Made by a program: the position numbers and the translations under genes
Notes under the pieces: generated by a model
Told to the model about the DNA's origin: nothing
The model's input: only the letters and a program-made list of their open reading frames with translations
Databases searched by the model: none
IMG/VR virus record: IMGVR_UViG_3300017772_000019
Location: 1-43,296 of that record
Strand: one strand, 5' to 3'
Length of the DNA stretch: 43,296 bases
Origin: a virus
In this document: positions 1 through 9,102 of the stretch, in pieces
Numbering within the stretch: the first letter of the stretch is position 1
Layout: each line of letters begins with the position of its first letter

Positions 1-1
1 A

Positions 2-454
2 GTTGTTGTATATGTTCCAGGTAATCATGATAGATTATCTTCTTTTCATTTAGTTCATGCTTTATCTAAGTCTATTATTAGTGATGAGATAGTTTGGGAT
101 ACTAAATATGAAGAAAGAAAAGTCCATGTATGGCATAATAACTTTAATGCATTTGAACATGGGGATAAACGTAGTAAAAACAACCCATTGATTTATGCAT
201 CTGAATATCCAAAACAATGGGGTGCTACAACAAATAGAACATTATTCAAAGGTCATATACATACTGATAGAAAAGTGGAGTATATGACATCCAATGAAAC
301 AGCAGGGTTTATAGAAAAGACTTTACCTAGCTTAGGAAAAACTGATTATTATCATTATAGTAATAAATATGTAGGTAATAGAAGATCAGGTAAACTTGAA
401 CTTCAGCATCCTACAATGGGTAATATATGTGAATTAACTTACCAAGCATTATAA
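2..454 (+). CDS. Calcineurin-like metallophosphoesterase, C-terminal part (5' truncated)
   Basis: The open frame runs in from the left edge (first full codon at base 2) and ends in TAA. It reads VPGNHDR at once (GNHD at bases 20-31), then EHGDKR (155-172) and FKGHIHT (GHIH at 251-262). These are the distal metal-binding motifs of the calcineurin-like phosphoesterase superfamily: GNH[D/E], an H-x-D histidine, and GHxH. The N-terminal DxH and GDxxD motifs must lie outside the window. Members hydrolyse phosphodiesters or phosphomonoesters using two metal ions; the substrate cannot be told from sequence, and in phages such enzymes are often nucleases or nucleotide phosphatases. The internal ATG at 188 is not the start because the motifs continue upstream of it. 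The gene ends in a strong terminator, so it is probably the last gene of an upstream transcription unit. Confidence 0.88.
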   Translation, partial: VVVYVPGNHDRLSSFHLVHALSKSIISDEIVWDTKYEERKVHVWHNNFNAFEHGDKRSKNNPLIYASEYPKQWGATTNRTLFKGHIHTDRKVEYMTSNETAGFIEKTLPSLGKTDYYHYSNKYVGNRRSGKLELQHPTMGNICELTYQAL

Positions 455-492
455 AGACCTTACTTTTAATTTCATAAAGTGGGGTTTTTTTT
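454..492 (+). terminator. Rho-independent terminator after the phosphoesterase gene
   Basis: Bases 454-466 pair with 476-488 as a 13-bp stem with three G-U wobbles. The loop is the 9 nt TAATTTCAT. The 3' arm runs directly into the eight-T tract at 485-492. The first paired base is the last base of the TAA stop. This is the clearest transcription stop at the left side and separates the phosphoesterase from the tail genes. Confidence 0.85.
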
Positions 493-513
493 GTAAATTA
501 TAAATATAACTAT

Positions 514-1080
514 ATGATCAACAATTTTAAAAAACCTGATTTAAATGCTCCAAGATATAGAGAAAAAAGACTTGGGCTATTAAATGAGCAAACAATAAAA
601 GAGTTTAAAGATAAAAAACCTTTATACTCAGACATAGATAACGTTAAATTAAAAAAGATAATAAAACTATATAATACTAATTTGTGGAAAGCAGTAATTG
701 AAAATAGAGATGGAGTTGAGTTACCTGATTCATTAGGTTATATGTTTATAGGAACATGTAAAGCTTCTAAATCTGTAAATACAAATTATGCATTGTCAAA
801 AGAGTATGGTAAAGTTTTACAAAATAAGAATTGGGAAACAGATGGTAATTTAGGTAAAATATTTTATACAAATTATTCTACTAAATATAGATTTAAAAAT
901 AGAGAGCTATGGAGATTTGTTGCTTGTAGAGATTTTAAAAGAACTGTTGCTAAAGATTATCCGGGTAATTGGACAAAATATGTAGTTATGAAAAACAAAT
1001 ATAGAGTAGCTCATTTGTATGATGCAAACTTAGAAGAAACTAATAAAGCATTAGAGCGTTATAATGAATTTGAAAAATAA
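514..1080 (+). CDS. Conserved crAss-like neck/tail-block protein of unknown function
   Basis: This 188-residue protein opens with KKPDLNAPRYREKRLG, is basic and rich in K, Y and N, and has no signal peptide or membrane segment. From memory, proteins of this length and opening (KPDLxAPRYRxKRLGLLN) recur just before the adaptor/ring genes in phages of Bacteroidota, so I infer a virion neck or tail role; no enzymatic motif is visible. It is the first gene after the upstream terminator, so a promoter probably lies in the short AT-only stretch at about 493-513, though no consensus is recognisable there. Five nt separate it from the next gene, consistent with co-transcription. A non-structural assembly factor is an alternative. 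Confidence 0.6.
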   Translation: MINNFKKPDLNAPRYREKRLGLLNEQTIKEFKDKKPLYSDIDNVKLKKIIKLYNTNLWKAVIENRDGVELPDSLGYMFIGTCKASKSVNTNYALSKEYGKVLQNKNWETDGNLGKIFYTNYSTKYRFKNRELWRFVACRDFKRTVAKDYPGNWTKYVVMKNKYRVAHLYDANLEETNKALERYNEFEK

Positions 1081-1085
1081 ACAAC

Positions 1086-1760
1086 ATGTCAACAATAGCA
1101 CAAGTAATATCTAGAATAAGAGGTAAAGTCAAAGCAGAAGTGCAAGATGGTTTTGTAACAGATAGATATATTTATAGTTTAATAGAAAAGCATGCTCAAT
1201 TTTTAATGAGAAGGCAAGATTATGCAAATAAATTATTAAAATTTAATTCTGTATGGAAAACATTGCCTTATGTAGAATTAATAGATGTAGATAAAGTTGA
1301 AGCACATTGTTCAGGAATACAAAGTGGATGTACAATAAAACGTACAAAATTAAAATTACCATCTATGTTTGAAGGATACTGGGGTCCATTAATCCGTACT
1401 ATTAGTTCAATAGATGGTTCACAAGAATTACAAGCAACCCAACCAGGTACATATACTTCAATGACTAAAACAACTTCTTTTAAATATAATAATACATTAT
1501 ATTTTTGGTGGTTAGATGGATATATATATTGTCCTAATATAGCATGGGATGCTATAAAAGTAGAAGGTGTATTTGACTCAGATATTACAGCATGGGATTG
1601 TGATAAAACTAATGATTGTACTCCACGGTATGAACAAGACATTTACATACCTGAAGCATTGTTTGCTGAAATAGAATCTCAAGTAGTTCAAACTATGATG
1701 AATACATTACAAGTTCCTTCAGAAGATTCTGACAACAAACGTAATGCAATGAGAAATTAA
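1086..1760 (+). CDS. Putative head-tail adaptor / tail ring protein (crAss-like)
   Basis: The product has 224 residues. The N-terminus (about 1-65) is predicted helical and contains DRYIYSLIEKHAQFLMRRQD. A beta-rich middle follows, with conserved-looking blocks LPYVELIDVDKVEAHC, GYWGPLIRTISSIDGS and LYFWWLDGYIYCPN, and a short helical C-terminus. This layout and these blocks match, from memory, a conserved structural protein that precedes the muzzle gene in crAss-like phages, where it belongs to the stacked rings joining portal and tail. Cysteines at about 74, 81, 149, 171 and 177 are more frequent than in neighbouring genes. The start is the first ATG, 5 nt after the previous stop. The precise ring position is not assignable here. 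Confidence 0.6.
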   Translation: MSTIAQVISRIRGKVKAEVQDGFVTDRYIYSLIEKHAQFLMRRQDYANKLLKFNSVWKTLPYVELIDVDKVEAHCSGIQSGCTIKRTKLKLPSMFEGYWGPLIRTISSIDGSQELQATQPGTYTSMTKTTSFKYNNTLYFWWLDGYIYCPNIAWDAIKVEGVFDSDITAWDCDKTNDCTPRYEQDIYIPEALFAEIESQVVQTMMNTLQVPSEDSDNKRNAMRN

Positions 1761-1771
1761 AATAAACAATT

Positions 1772-2719
1772 ATGGGAGTATCAACACAATATAGAACCTT
1801 TAGTCAATTAATGGAAGATGTTTCCATAGACTTTGCTAATTATGCTTTAGAAGGCATGATTGAACCTCAGCAATTAATTAAGGTTGCAACAAGAGTAAAT
1901 TATGATCTTGGTTTAAGAATACATAGAACTAAAGAAGTAGTAATAGATATTGAACATGGTAGAGGGCAGTTACCTATGGACTTTAAATATTTAAACTATG
2001 CATTTAGATGTGGATCATATAAAATTAATAACACAATGCCATCTGGTACACATGTTGAAACATTTAATGATGTACCCTATGTACCAGCACCAGATGAAAC
2101 AGCTCCTTGTGAAGACGGTGAAGCATGTAAAGATGTATGTATTGTAAAAACATGTGATAAAACAAATAGTCATCAGTTAGTTCAAAAAATTGGACCATCA
2201 CAATTTAGAACATATACTGACTGGACACCTTTACAAATAAAAGATGTAAATAGTCCTGTTTGTTTTTGTCCAAGTTTAGGTGCTCAAGGAATAGATGTTG
2301 CAGAAATAAGAGATGGTTTTTTGGTTACTACATTTAAAACAGGTAAAGTATATTTAAGTTTTCAAGGAGCCATGGAAAATGATCAAGGTGATTTATTAGT
2401 TTTAGATCAACCATATTGTAATGAATATTATGAGTATGCTATAAAACAAAGAATATTAGAAAATATGGTATGGGCTGGTGAAAATGTTTCTCAACAATTA
2501 TCATTAGTAGAAGGAAGATTAAGAGCAGCAAGAAATAATGCTTTAGGTTTTGTTAATACTCCTAATTTCCAAGAAATGAAAAAGCTTTGGACAATGAATA
2601 GAAGAGCACAATATCATAATTATTATAACATGTTTTTAAGTTATGCACCAGCAAACCCTCAAGTAGTTGCAGGACCAAGAACATCAACAAGTGCAACAAC
2701 TGAATGTCCAACTTGTTAA
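1772..2719 (+). CDS. Putative tail adaptor / ring protein, second paralogue-like member
   Basis: The product has 315 residues. The N-terminal block reads QLIKVATRVNYDLGLRIHRT and is followed by a beta-rich centre with a cysteine-containing loop (about 112-170). A strongly patterned helical C-terminal half contains LDQPYCNEYYEYAIKQRILE and RAARNNALGFVNTPNF. From memory these blocks are diagnostic of a crAss-like structural protein encoded immediately upstream of the muzzle, analogous to T7 gp11 / P22 gp4 adaptors. It probably forms a dodecameric ring at the head-tail junction. It sits 14 nt before the muzzle gene. The Cys-rich tail (TECPTC at the very end) is unusual for a phage structural protein; disulfide or metal binding there is conjecture. 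Confidence 0.65.
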   Translation: MGVSTQYRTFSQLMEDVSIDFANYALEGMIEPQQLIKVATRVNYDLGLRIHRTKEVVIDIEHGRGQLPMDFKYLNYAFRCGSYKINNTMPSGTHVETFNDVPYVPAPDETAPCEDGEACKDVCIVKTCDKTNSHQLVQKIGPSQFRTYTDWTPLQIKDVNSPVCFCPSLGAQGIDVAEIRDGFLVTTFKTGKVYLSFQGAMENDQGDLLVLDQPYCNEYYEYAIKQRILENMVWAGENVSQQLSLVEGRLRAARNNALGFVNTPNFQEMKKLWTMNRRAQYHNYYNMFLSYAPANPQVVAGPRTSTSATTECPTC

Positions 2720-2733
2720 AGAGTTAATATATT

Positions 2734-5700
2734 ATGGCAAAGAAAAAGTCTACACCAAAGAGTGCACCAAGCAGTAAAACTAGCTCATCTGTAAATACAA
2801 ATACATTTGTAAAAGGGATGAATAAGGATATTACTCCATCTATGGAGAATAACCAAGCATGGTGGCATGCTAGAAATGTTGCAAATAATTCTGAAGATGG
2901 TGACTTAGGTGTTATTGGAAATGAGCCATCAAATTTATTATGTGGAGTAATACCCTATACAATTATAGGAGCTATACATAGATACGGTGATGAGTGGATT
3001 GTTTATTCTACTGATAACATAAATTCTGAAATAGGTTTATTTGATGATAGTGAATGTAAGTATACTACATTAGTAAATGATCCATGTTTAAATTTTAGCA
3101 AGAAGTTTTTAATAACTGGAGCAGCAAAAGAAAATTTTGATTGTTCATGGCAAGTTTATTGGGATGACGGCAATAATCCTTCACGCTCATTAAACCTAGA
3201 CAATATACCTTACAAAAAAATTAAAGTATCTGGGTTAGATGTTGACGGATTACCTTGTACAGTATTTGAAGTTATAGAACCTAAGATGTTAGATTGTGAG
3301 CAAATAAGACTTGCTCCATTATTAGATACTCCTTGTGTCAAGTTAAATAAATCTACAGATAGTGGTATGTTAGCAAATGGAACATATCAGGCTTTTGTAG
3401 CATATGTTGAAAATGACCAGAGAGTAACAGATTACATAGGCATGTCTAATGTACAAAGTTTATGGAGTCATTTAGGTACAGATGGTTCATTAGATGTATC
3501 ATTTTCTAATATTGATCAAGATTATTTTTATTTTGAATTAGTAATACTAAGAAGAAACCAAGGTCAAACAGATGCAAAACAAATAGGGATATATAGTACA
3601 GAAATAAAAGAAGTCAATATAGATTTTATTGCAGTTGAATTAAAAAATATTCCTATTGCAGAACTTCCTCAGATGAGTCCAGCTTATGAAAAATCTGAGT
3701 CAATGTTTGTTGTAAATGATTGGTTAATAAGACAAGGGCCAACAGAACAATTTGATTTTAACTATCAACCTATAGCAAATCAAATTAAAGTAAACTGGGT
3801 TGTTAATCAAGTACAAAGTGAATATTACTACAAAGGTGGTAATAAGACTGGTTTGATGCGTGATGAACAATATGCATTTTTTATTAGATGGATATATAAT
3901 ACAGGTGAAAGATCTTCTTCATACCATATACCTGGAAGAGCTGCAGAAATGTACAATGGAACAATGGAGAATGAGAAAGTATATGGAAATAATGTTTTAG
4001 ATCCTGATGGAGATTTATTATTTAAAGTATATAATACAGCATCTACTACAGCGTCAGGGTTAACAGAACCTGTTGATGGTGCAGGGATAGTTATAGCCCG
4101 TGGTGAAATGGGATACTGGCAATCATCAGAAAGATACCCAACAAGAAAACCAGACATATGGAATTCAACTTATGTTGATCCAGAAACAGGAGTAAATATT
4201 GGAGGAACTAATGATACACAATATGATTTATGTGGTGAGTTCATTAGACACCATAAAATGCCAACAGAAGAATTAGGACCATATTTACATTTATCTAGTA
4301 CAAATGCTGATTTAATTAATGTTTTAGGTGTTGAGTTTGCAAATATAAAAAGACCAAAATATAATGATGGTACATACATTACAAATGTAGTAGGATATGA
4401 ATTGCTTAGAGGTTCAAGACAAGGTGCTAGATCTATCCTTGCTAAAGGGTTATTTAGAAATATGCGTGAGTATGATTTACCTAATGCAGAAAACCTTATA
4501 GGAGGAAGTGTACAAGGATTATATCCTAATCATCCTTATAATGATTTAAGACCAGATCCATATTTTCATACTGGTTCAGGTACTAGTGGTACTAATATAA
4601 CTAAGGGTTGTGATAGTTGGGCAGAATCAATACGTGATTACCCTCCGCTAAGTGGATATTCTAAAAAAGTATTTACATTATCTTCACCGGAGTTAATGTT
4701 TACTAAACCATTTTTAAATGCATATGAAACTAGATTGTATGGACAAGTTTCAGGAAATTCTAGTGGATACTTTATACCTTCAGAAGAACACCCTAAGTTT
4801 AAATTACTAAGAGGTGGTGCTGCAATTATCAGTGCAGTTCTTGGTGTAGGGTATGCAATGCAGCAAATTAGAGGTTCACAAAAACAGAAAGTGGTAGGAC
4901 CAAGAGGAAACCTATCTTCTCAATCAGGAACATTTGGAGGATTTGCTGGTGTTGGTAATCAACCAGGTATTGCTATGGCAGGATATCTTACAGCTACTGG
5001 ATTAAGTAATGGAGCTTCAACAGCCATAAATGAGGTCCTGGAAGCAATATTTGAAACAGTAGCGGGTGTTGCTGATTTATATACTGGTGGTGCTCTTTTT
5101 TATGCTCAGCAAACAATAAAAAGCATAGCTGGTCAAAATCAAGGAGATATACCTGGTATCATGGGTGGTTATGAAGAATCATCACAAGAAACAACAACAC
5201 CGTTGTCTTCAATGCCATTACTATTAAGAACAATAATATCAGCAACAGTTTCTAGAGCAAACATTGCTTTAGGAGGAAATGAAATGATTGAATTATTTTA
5301 TAATTTAATTAAAGAATCTGATTTTGCATGGAAATATAATTCATATGGTTTGTTTACAAATTTTGCACCAGTAAATTCAGGATTATGGAGAATTAAAAAT
5401 ACTGCTTCAAATTATTTAGGATCATCTTTTCAAATGTTTGATGATGGTAATTATAAAGTAAACAATTTATTTAGACCTGAAACAGTAGCAGTTGCATTAA
5501 AAGATGATATTGATAATCCAGATGTAGAAGATAAGTCTAGATTTTGTGTAGGTGGATATGTTAATAGTGGTGGTACTGGAATTAAATGGGATAACAATTA
5601 TTTATTAGATCCTAAAGAAAGTAAAAAAGCAGCTATATCAGCTCACTATGGAGCATTGAAATATAATTTTGATAATCAATATGGTCAACTAGATGGTATA

Positions 5701-8700
5701 AAACAAGTTCCTATGAGAGGTTGTCTTGAGCTGTTAGATCTTGATGCACCTGAAGCAACAATATATTCAAGCAGACCAATTTTTGCAGGAGATACTTTTG
5801 TTGGTAGATTTACTGAGAAAGTAATTATGCCTGTATTCTCTAACTTTCTTATTGGTCAACCTAATGAGTTTACATTTGATTATTCACTATATGTAAATCT
5901 ACCTTACCCAAGGTTTTGGTTAAACTCACAAAGATATGATATAACACCATTGGCAGATGAGATAATTGGTTTAGGAGTATTTCAGCCAGGCCAATTAAGT
6001 GAAGCTATGCCAGGAGATTTATTTTATTTAGATAGAGGTAATCAATCATGTGGGAATACTGCATGGAATAGAATAATGAAAGGAAGTAGTGATCCTAATC
6101 CAATGTTAGCAATGGAGTTTGCATATATGTACACTCATACTAATGGTATATTAGATTTCTATGTTGAATCAGAAGTTAATTTAGATCAAAGAGATTGGGA
6201 AGAACATCCTGCTAAAAAAATATATGATGTATATAATAACAATGATATAGATGAACTCTTTCATGCTAAGATTGAGAAGTCAGGTAACTTTTATAAGTAT
6301 GATGAATCATTAAGCCCATCAAAGTTTGTAACACAATTAAGTACATTTGGTGCACTACAGCTTAGAGATTATGATCCATTAGTTAGTGAGCAATGTTTTA
6401 TTAATTATCCTAAGAGATTAATTTATTCATTGCAAGCTCAAAATGAAGCAAGAAGAGATTATTGGAGAGTGTTTTTAAATTTTAATTATAAAGACTTTAA
6501 AAATGCTGTTAGTGTAATTAAACCTATAAGCAAATCAGGTGCAATAATATTTTTCCCTTATATGTCTCCTCAACTATTTCAAGGTGTTGATGCTTTAAAA
6601 TTAGGTTCAGGTACTAACGTTACAATAGGAGATGGTAAATTATTTAATCAAGCTTTACAAAATATTGCTAACGCTGATATATCTACTGAGTACGGATCAA
6701 TGGAAAGTTTGAGAGGTGTTATAAATACACCAATGGGATTATTCTTTATGTCTCAAGCACAAGGAAAAATATTTCATTACGGTGGTAAAGCTTTAGATCC
6801 TATATCTAATGCTGGAATGAAATGGTGGTTTGCTAAATATTTACCTTCTAAATTTATAAAACAATTTCCTAATTCAGAAAATTCTGTGTGGGTAGATAAC
6901 CCAGTAAACGGTGTTGGTTGTCAAGTAATGTATGATTCAGTAGATGATATAGTCTACTTTATGAAAAAAGATTACCAATTAAAACCAGAATATATAGACG
7001 GTGCAGTATTTACAGATGGAGTTACAAAACCTGTAACTATATCTTCAGGAGTTTATGGAAGTATTAACGTTGACATTGGAGATCCAATATACTTTGATGA
7101 TTGCTCATGGACTATATCATATGATCCTAAATTAAAAGCGTGGATTTCATTTCATGACTGGCATCCTCAATTAGCCTTACCAAGCATCAATCATTTCTTT
7201 ACAACAAGCAGTGCAACAACAACAGTACCTCAGTGTCCTCCTGGATATAATTTTAATCCAGTTACAAATTTATGTGAGCAAAGTGTAAATGAAACTATTG
7301 ATGCAGAAATAAATATTGATGAGTTAGCAGCAACAGTAACAGGTGGTGCAACAAACTGTTTACTAGATATTGTAATTGCTATAGATTGGTCAGGAAGTAC
7401 TGGTAATATTAATTATACACCCATGACTTTTGACTCTTCTGGTAATCAAACTGGTGGTGGTGTTATGGGTAATAATTCAGCTGCTACAGCACAGATGCGT
7501 TGGTTAGATGTATTTATGGCTAATCCAAATGTTAGAAATTCATTAGCTGCAGGAACAATGCAAGTTGGTATTACAGGTTGGGGTAGCTCAAGTATGCATT
7601 TAAATCAAGGTTCTTTAAGTATGAATAGTAATGCTACTGGTGCAGGACTAATTGCTTTATATAGTGCTAATTGGAATACTACTAATAGTACTAATGCAAA
7701 TGCAGCCATAGATGCAGGAAATCCATTTGGTAATACAGGAGGATTAGGTCAATTAAATGATAAAGCAAATTCATCTTATGCATCTCAATATCCTGGTAGA
7801 ACTCAAGATCCGTCTTTTAAACAAATTTTAATTGTTGTTACAGATGGAACAGCAGGAACTAATGCTCAGGGTATAAATATAATGCAGTCTCCTAATGTTC
7901 CAAATAATCCTCCTCAAGCAGCTAATACTGGAGCTTGGGCGGCAGGAGCAAATCAATCAGCAGATATAGATTTACAAGATGCAACTAAGCAAGAAATTTT
8001 TGCAGTATTCTGTGGTAACAGTAATGCAGTACCTGGTGATCCTACATTATTAAATAGTATTTCTAATACAACATATGATGTTCCTAATTCTATACCAGGT
8101 CCAAATCAATATGCAATGAATACTGATGTTGTTGGTGAATTAAATGCATCAGCTGATCAAATTGCAGGAGATGTATGTTCAACACCATTTGTGTGTGAGT
8201 GTCCTACAGGATATACTAAAGTTTATTTAGACCCAGCAACCAATACATATACAGCTGACTCAGGTGTATGTGATGATGTTACTCCTCCTGTATGTAGAAA
8301 GGTAACTTGTGAATGTCCCCCTGCTACAATACCAGGTACAGTAACTACAGAATTAGGTACATGTCCAGATAGTGCTCCTTTAATATATCAAGTAGGAGAT
8401 CCAAATTTTGTAAGTGATAGACAATGTAATTATTTCTTTTACATAAGTACTATACCTAATTATGAAGTTGGTGGTTTCTGGAGACATAATGTTAGGTGTG
8501 ATTCATTTGCTAATTTTTATAATGTTGACTATCCATGGGAAATAGATTTAATATCTAATACAGGGCAAGCGGTAAATACAATTAGAAGTTTTGAATATCA
8601 ATTAGAATCATATGTATACAAAGGAGATCCTCAATACAATATGTGTGGTGGTGATAAATGGGAAGATTTAAATTTTAATTTTGATGCAGCTATAGTATAT

Positions 8701-9102
8701 AATAATGATCAGACTTCTGGATTGCTAGTTATTAATCAACAAGCTACAAATGATCCATGGGGTAATTTAAATTATCCAATTATAAATGCTAACAACATAG
8801 ATATATTATCTTCTAAAGTAGAACATAAATTTAGATTTAATCAATTTTGGGATGTAACAAATAATAGAGGTGAGTTCCCTGATCCATCAGGAGTAATAAC
8901 TCAACAGTCTATATTTAATACAGATTGTAATGGATACATCAGACCTTTAAATTCAACTAATATTAACTATGCTAAATCAGCAACACAGCGTAAAAAGTTT
9001 AGACATTACTCAAATAATGTTATACTTAGAAAAAATGTGTCTGGAAATAGAAAGATGTTATTGAGATTAAATAATACTAAACTTTTACTATCACAAAGAT
9101 AA
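2734..9102 (+). CDS. Tail muzzle / stabilisation protein with inserted vWA domain
   Basis: The product has 2122 residues. After a basic, Ser-rich leader (1-24) comes FVKGMNKDITPS, the typical opening of crAss-like tail-tube/muzzle proteins (P22 gp10-like), then long beta-rich repeats. The C-terminal part (about 1910-2122) has the family-like blocks FWRHNVRCDSFANFYNVDYP, AIVYNNDQTSGLL, KVEHKFRFNQFWD and RKKFRHYSNNV. The segment from about 1490 to 1910 is an insertion between NHFF (1486) and FWRHN (1915). It holds a Cys-rich stretch from C1501, a vWA domain with a full MIDAS (D1551, S1553, S1555, T1653, D1704), and a second Cys-rich stretch from C1821. Residues 690-790 include a Gly/Ala-rich hydrophobic segment. 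Role: distal tail assembly around the DNA exit, with a likely surface-binding module. Its stop overlaps the next start (TAATG), indicating translational coupling. Confidence 0.85.
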   Translation: MAKKKSTPKSAPSSKTSSSVNTNTFVKGMNKDITPSMENNQAWWHARNVANNSEDGDLGVIGNEPSNLLCGVIPYTIIGAIHRYGDEWIVYSTDNINSEIGLFDDSECKYTTLVNDPCLNFSKKFLITGAAKENFDCSWQVYWDDGNNPSRSLNLDNIPYKKIKVSGLDVDGLPCTVFEVIEPKMLDCEQIRLAPLLDTPCVKLNKSTDSGMLANGTYQAFVAYVENDQRVTDYIGMSNVQSLWSHLGTDGSLDVSFSNIDQDYFYFELVILRRNQGQTDAKQIGIYSTEIKEVNIDFIAVELKNIPIAELPQMSPAYEKSESMFVVNDWLIRQGPTEQFDFNYQPIANQIKVNWVVNQVQSEYYYKGGNKTGLMRDEQYAFFIRWIYNTGERSSSYHIPGRAAEMYNGTMENEKVYGNNVLDPDGDLLFKVYNTASTTASGLTEPVDGAGIVIARGEMGYWQSSERYPTRKPDIWNSTYVDPETGVNIGGTNDTQYDLCGEFIRHHKMPTEELGPYLHLSSTNADLINVLGVEFANIKRPKYNDGTYITNVVGYELLRGSRQGARSILAKGLFRNMREYDLPNAENLIGGSVQGLYPNHPYNDLRPDPYFHTGSGTSGTNITKGCDSWAESIRDYPPLSGYSKKVFTLSSPELMFTKPFLNAYETRLYGQVSGNSSGYFIPSEEHPKFKLLRGGAAIISAVLGVGYAMQQIRGSQKQKVVGPRGNLSSQSGTFGGFAGVGNQPGIAMAGYLTATGLSNGASTAINEVLEAIFETVAGVADLYTGGALFYAQQTIKSIAGQNQGDIPGIMGGYEESSQETTTPLSSMPLLLRTIISATVSRANIALGGNEMIELFYNLIKESDFAWKYNSYGLFTNFAPVNSGLWRIKNTASNYLGSSFQMFDDGNYKVNNLFRPETVAVALKDDIDNPDVEDKSRFCVGGYVNSGGTGIKWDNNYLLDPKESKKAAISAHYGALKYNFDNQYGQLDGIKQVPMRGCLELLDLDAPEATIYSSRPIFAGDTFVGRFTEKVIMPVFSNFLIGQPNEFTFDYSLYVNLPYPRFWLNSQRYDITPLADEIIGLGVFQPGQLSEAMPGDLFYLDRGNQSCGNTAWNRIMKGSSDPNPMLAMEFAYMYTHTNGILDFYVESEVNLDQRDWEEHPAKKIYDVYNNNDIDELFHAKIEKSGNFYKYDESLSPSKFVTQLSTFGALQLRDYDPLVSEQCFINYPKRLIYSLQAQNEARRDYWRVFLNFNYKDFKNAVSVIKPISKSGAIIFFPYMSPQLFQGVDALKLGSGTNVTIGDGKLFNQALQNIANADISTEYGSMESLRGVINTPMGLFFMSQAQGKIFHYGGKALDPISNAGMKWWFAKYLPSKFIKQFPNSENSVWVDNPVNGVGCQVMYDSVDDIVYFMKKDYQLKPEYIDGAVFTDGVTKPVTISSGVYGSINVDIGDPIYFDDCSWTISYDPKLKAWISFHDWHPQLALPSINHFFTTSSATTTVPQCPPGYNFNPVTNLCEQSVNETIDAEINIDELAATVTGGATNCLLDIVIAIDWSGSTGNINYTPMTFDSSGNQTGGGVMGNNSAATAQMRWLDVFMANPNVRNSLAAGTMQVGITGWGSSSMHLNQGSLSMNSNATGAGLIALYSANWNTTNSTNANAAIDAGNPFGNTGGLGQLNDKANSSYASQYPGRTQDPSFKQILIVVTDGTAGTNAQGINIMQSPNVPNNPPQAANTGAWAAGANQSADIDLQDATKQEIFAVFCGNSNAVPGDPTLLNSISNTTYDVPNSIPGPNQYAMNTDVVGELNASADQIAGDVCSTPFVCECPTGYTKVYLDPATNTYTADSGVCDDVTPPVCRKVTCECPPATIPGTVTTELGTCPDSAPLIYQVGDPNFVSDRQCNYFFYISTIPNYEVGGFWRHNVRCDSFANFYNVDYPWEIDLISNTGQAVNTIRSFEYQLESYVYKGDPQYNMCGGDKWEDLNFNFDAAIVYNNDQTSGLLVINQQATNDPWGNLNYPIINANNIDILSSKVEHKFRFNQFWDVTNNRGEFPDPSGVITQQSIFNTDCNGYIRPLNSTNINYAKSATQRKKFRHYSNNVILRKNVSGNRKMLLRLNNTKLLLSQR
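7201..8463 (+). other. vWA domain plus Cys-rich flanks inserted in the muzzle gene
   Basis: This region encodes residues 1490-1910. The vWA core begins IVIAIDWSGSTG (DxSxS at 1551-1555) and has the MIDAS threonine in NSTNANAAID (T1653) and the fourth-strand aspartate in LIVVTDGT (D1704). The flanks carry CPPGYNFNP...LCEQ before and CECPTGYTKVY...CECPP after, a CPxGY pattern on both sides. vWA domains bind ligands through a divalent metal at MIDAS. Whether this one binds a host surface component is inference. Confidence 0.8.

Noticed and set aside
1268-1642. 124-residue minus-strand open frame
   Set aside because: It lies wholly inside the adaptor gene, has no family resemblance and reads as the shadow of a conserved structural protein.
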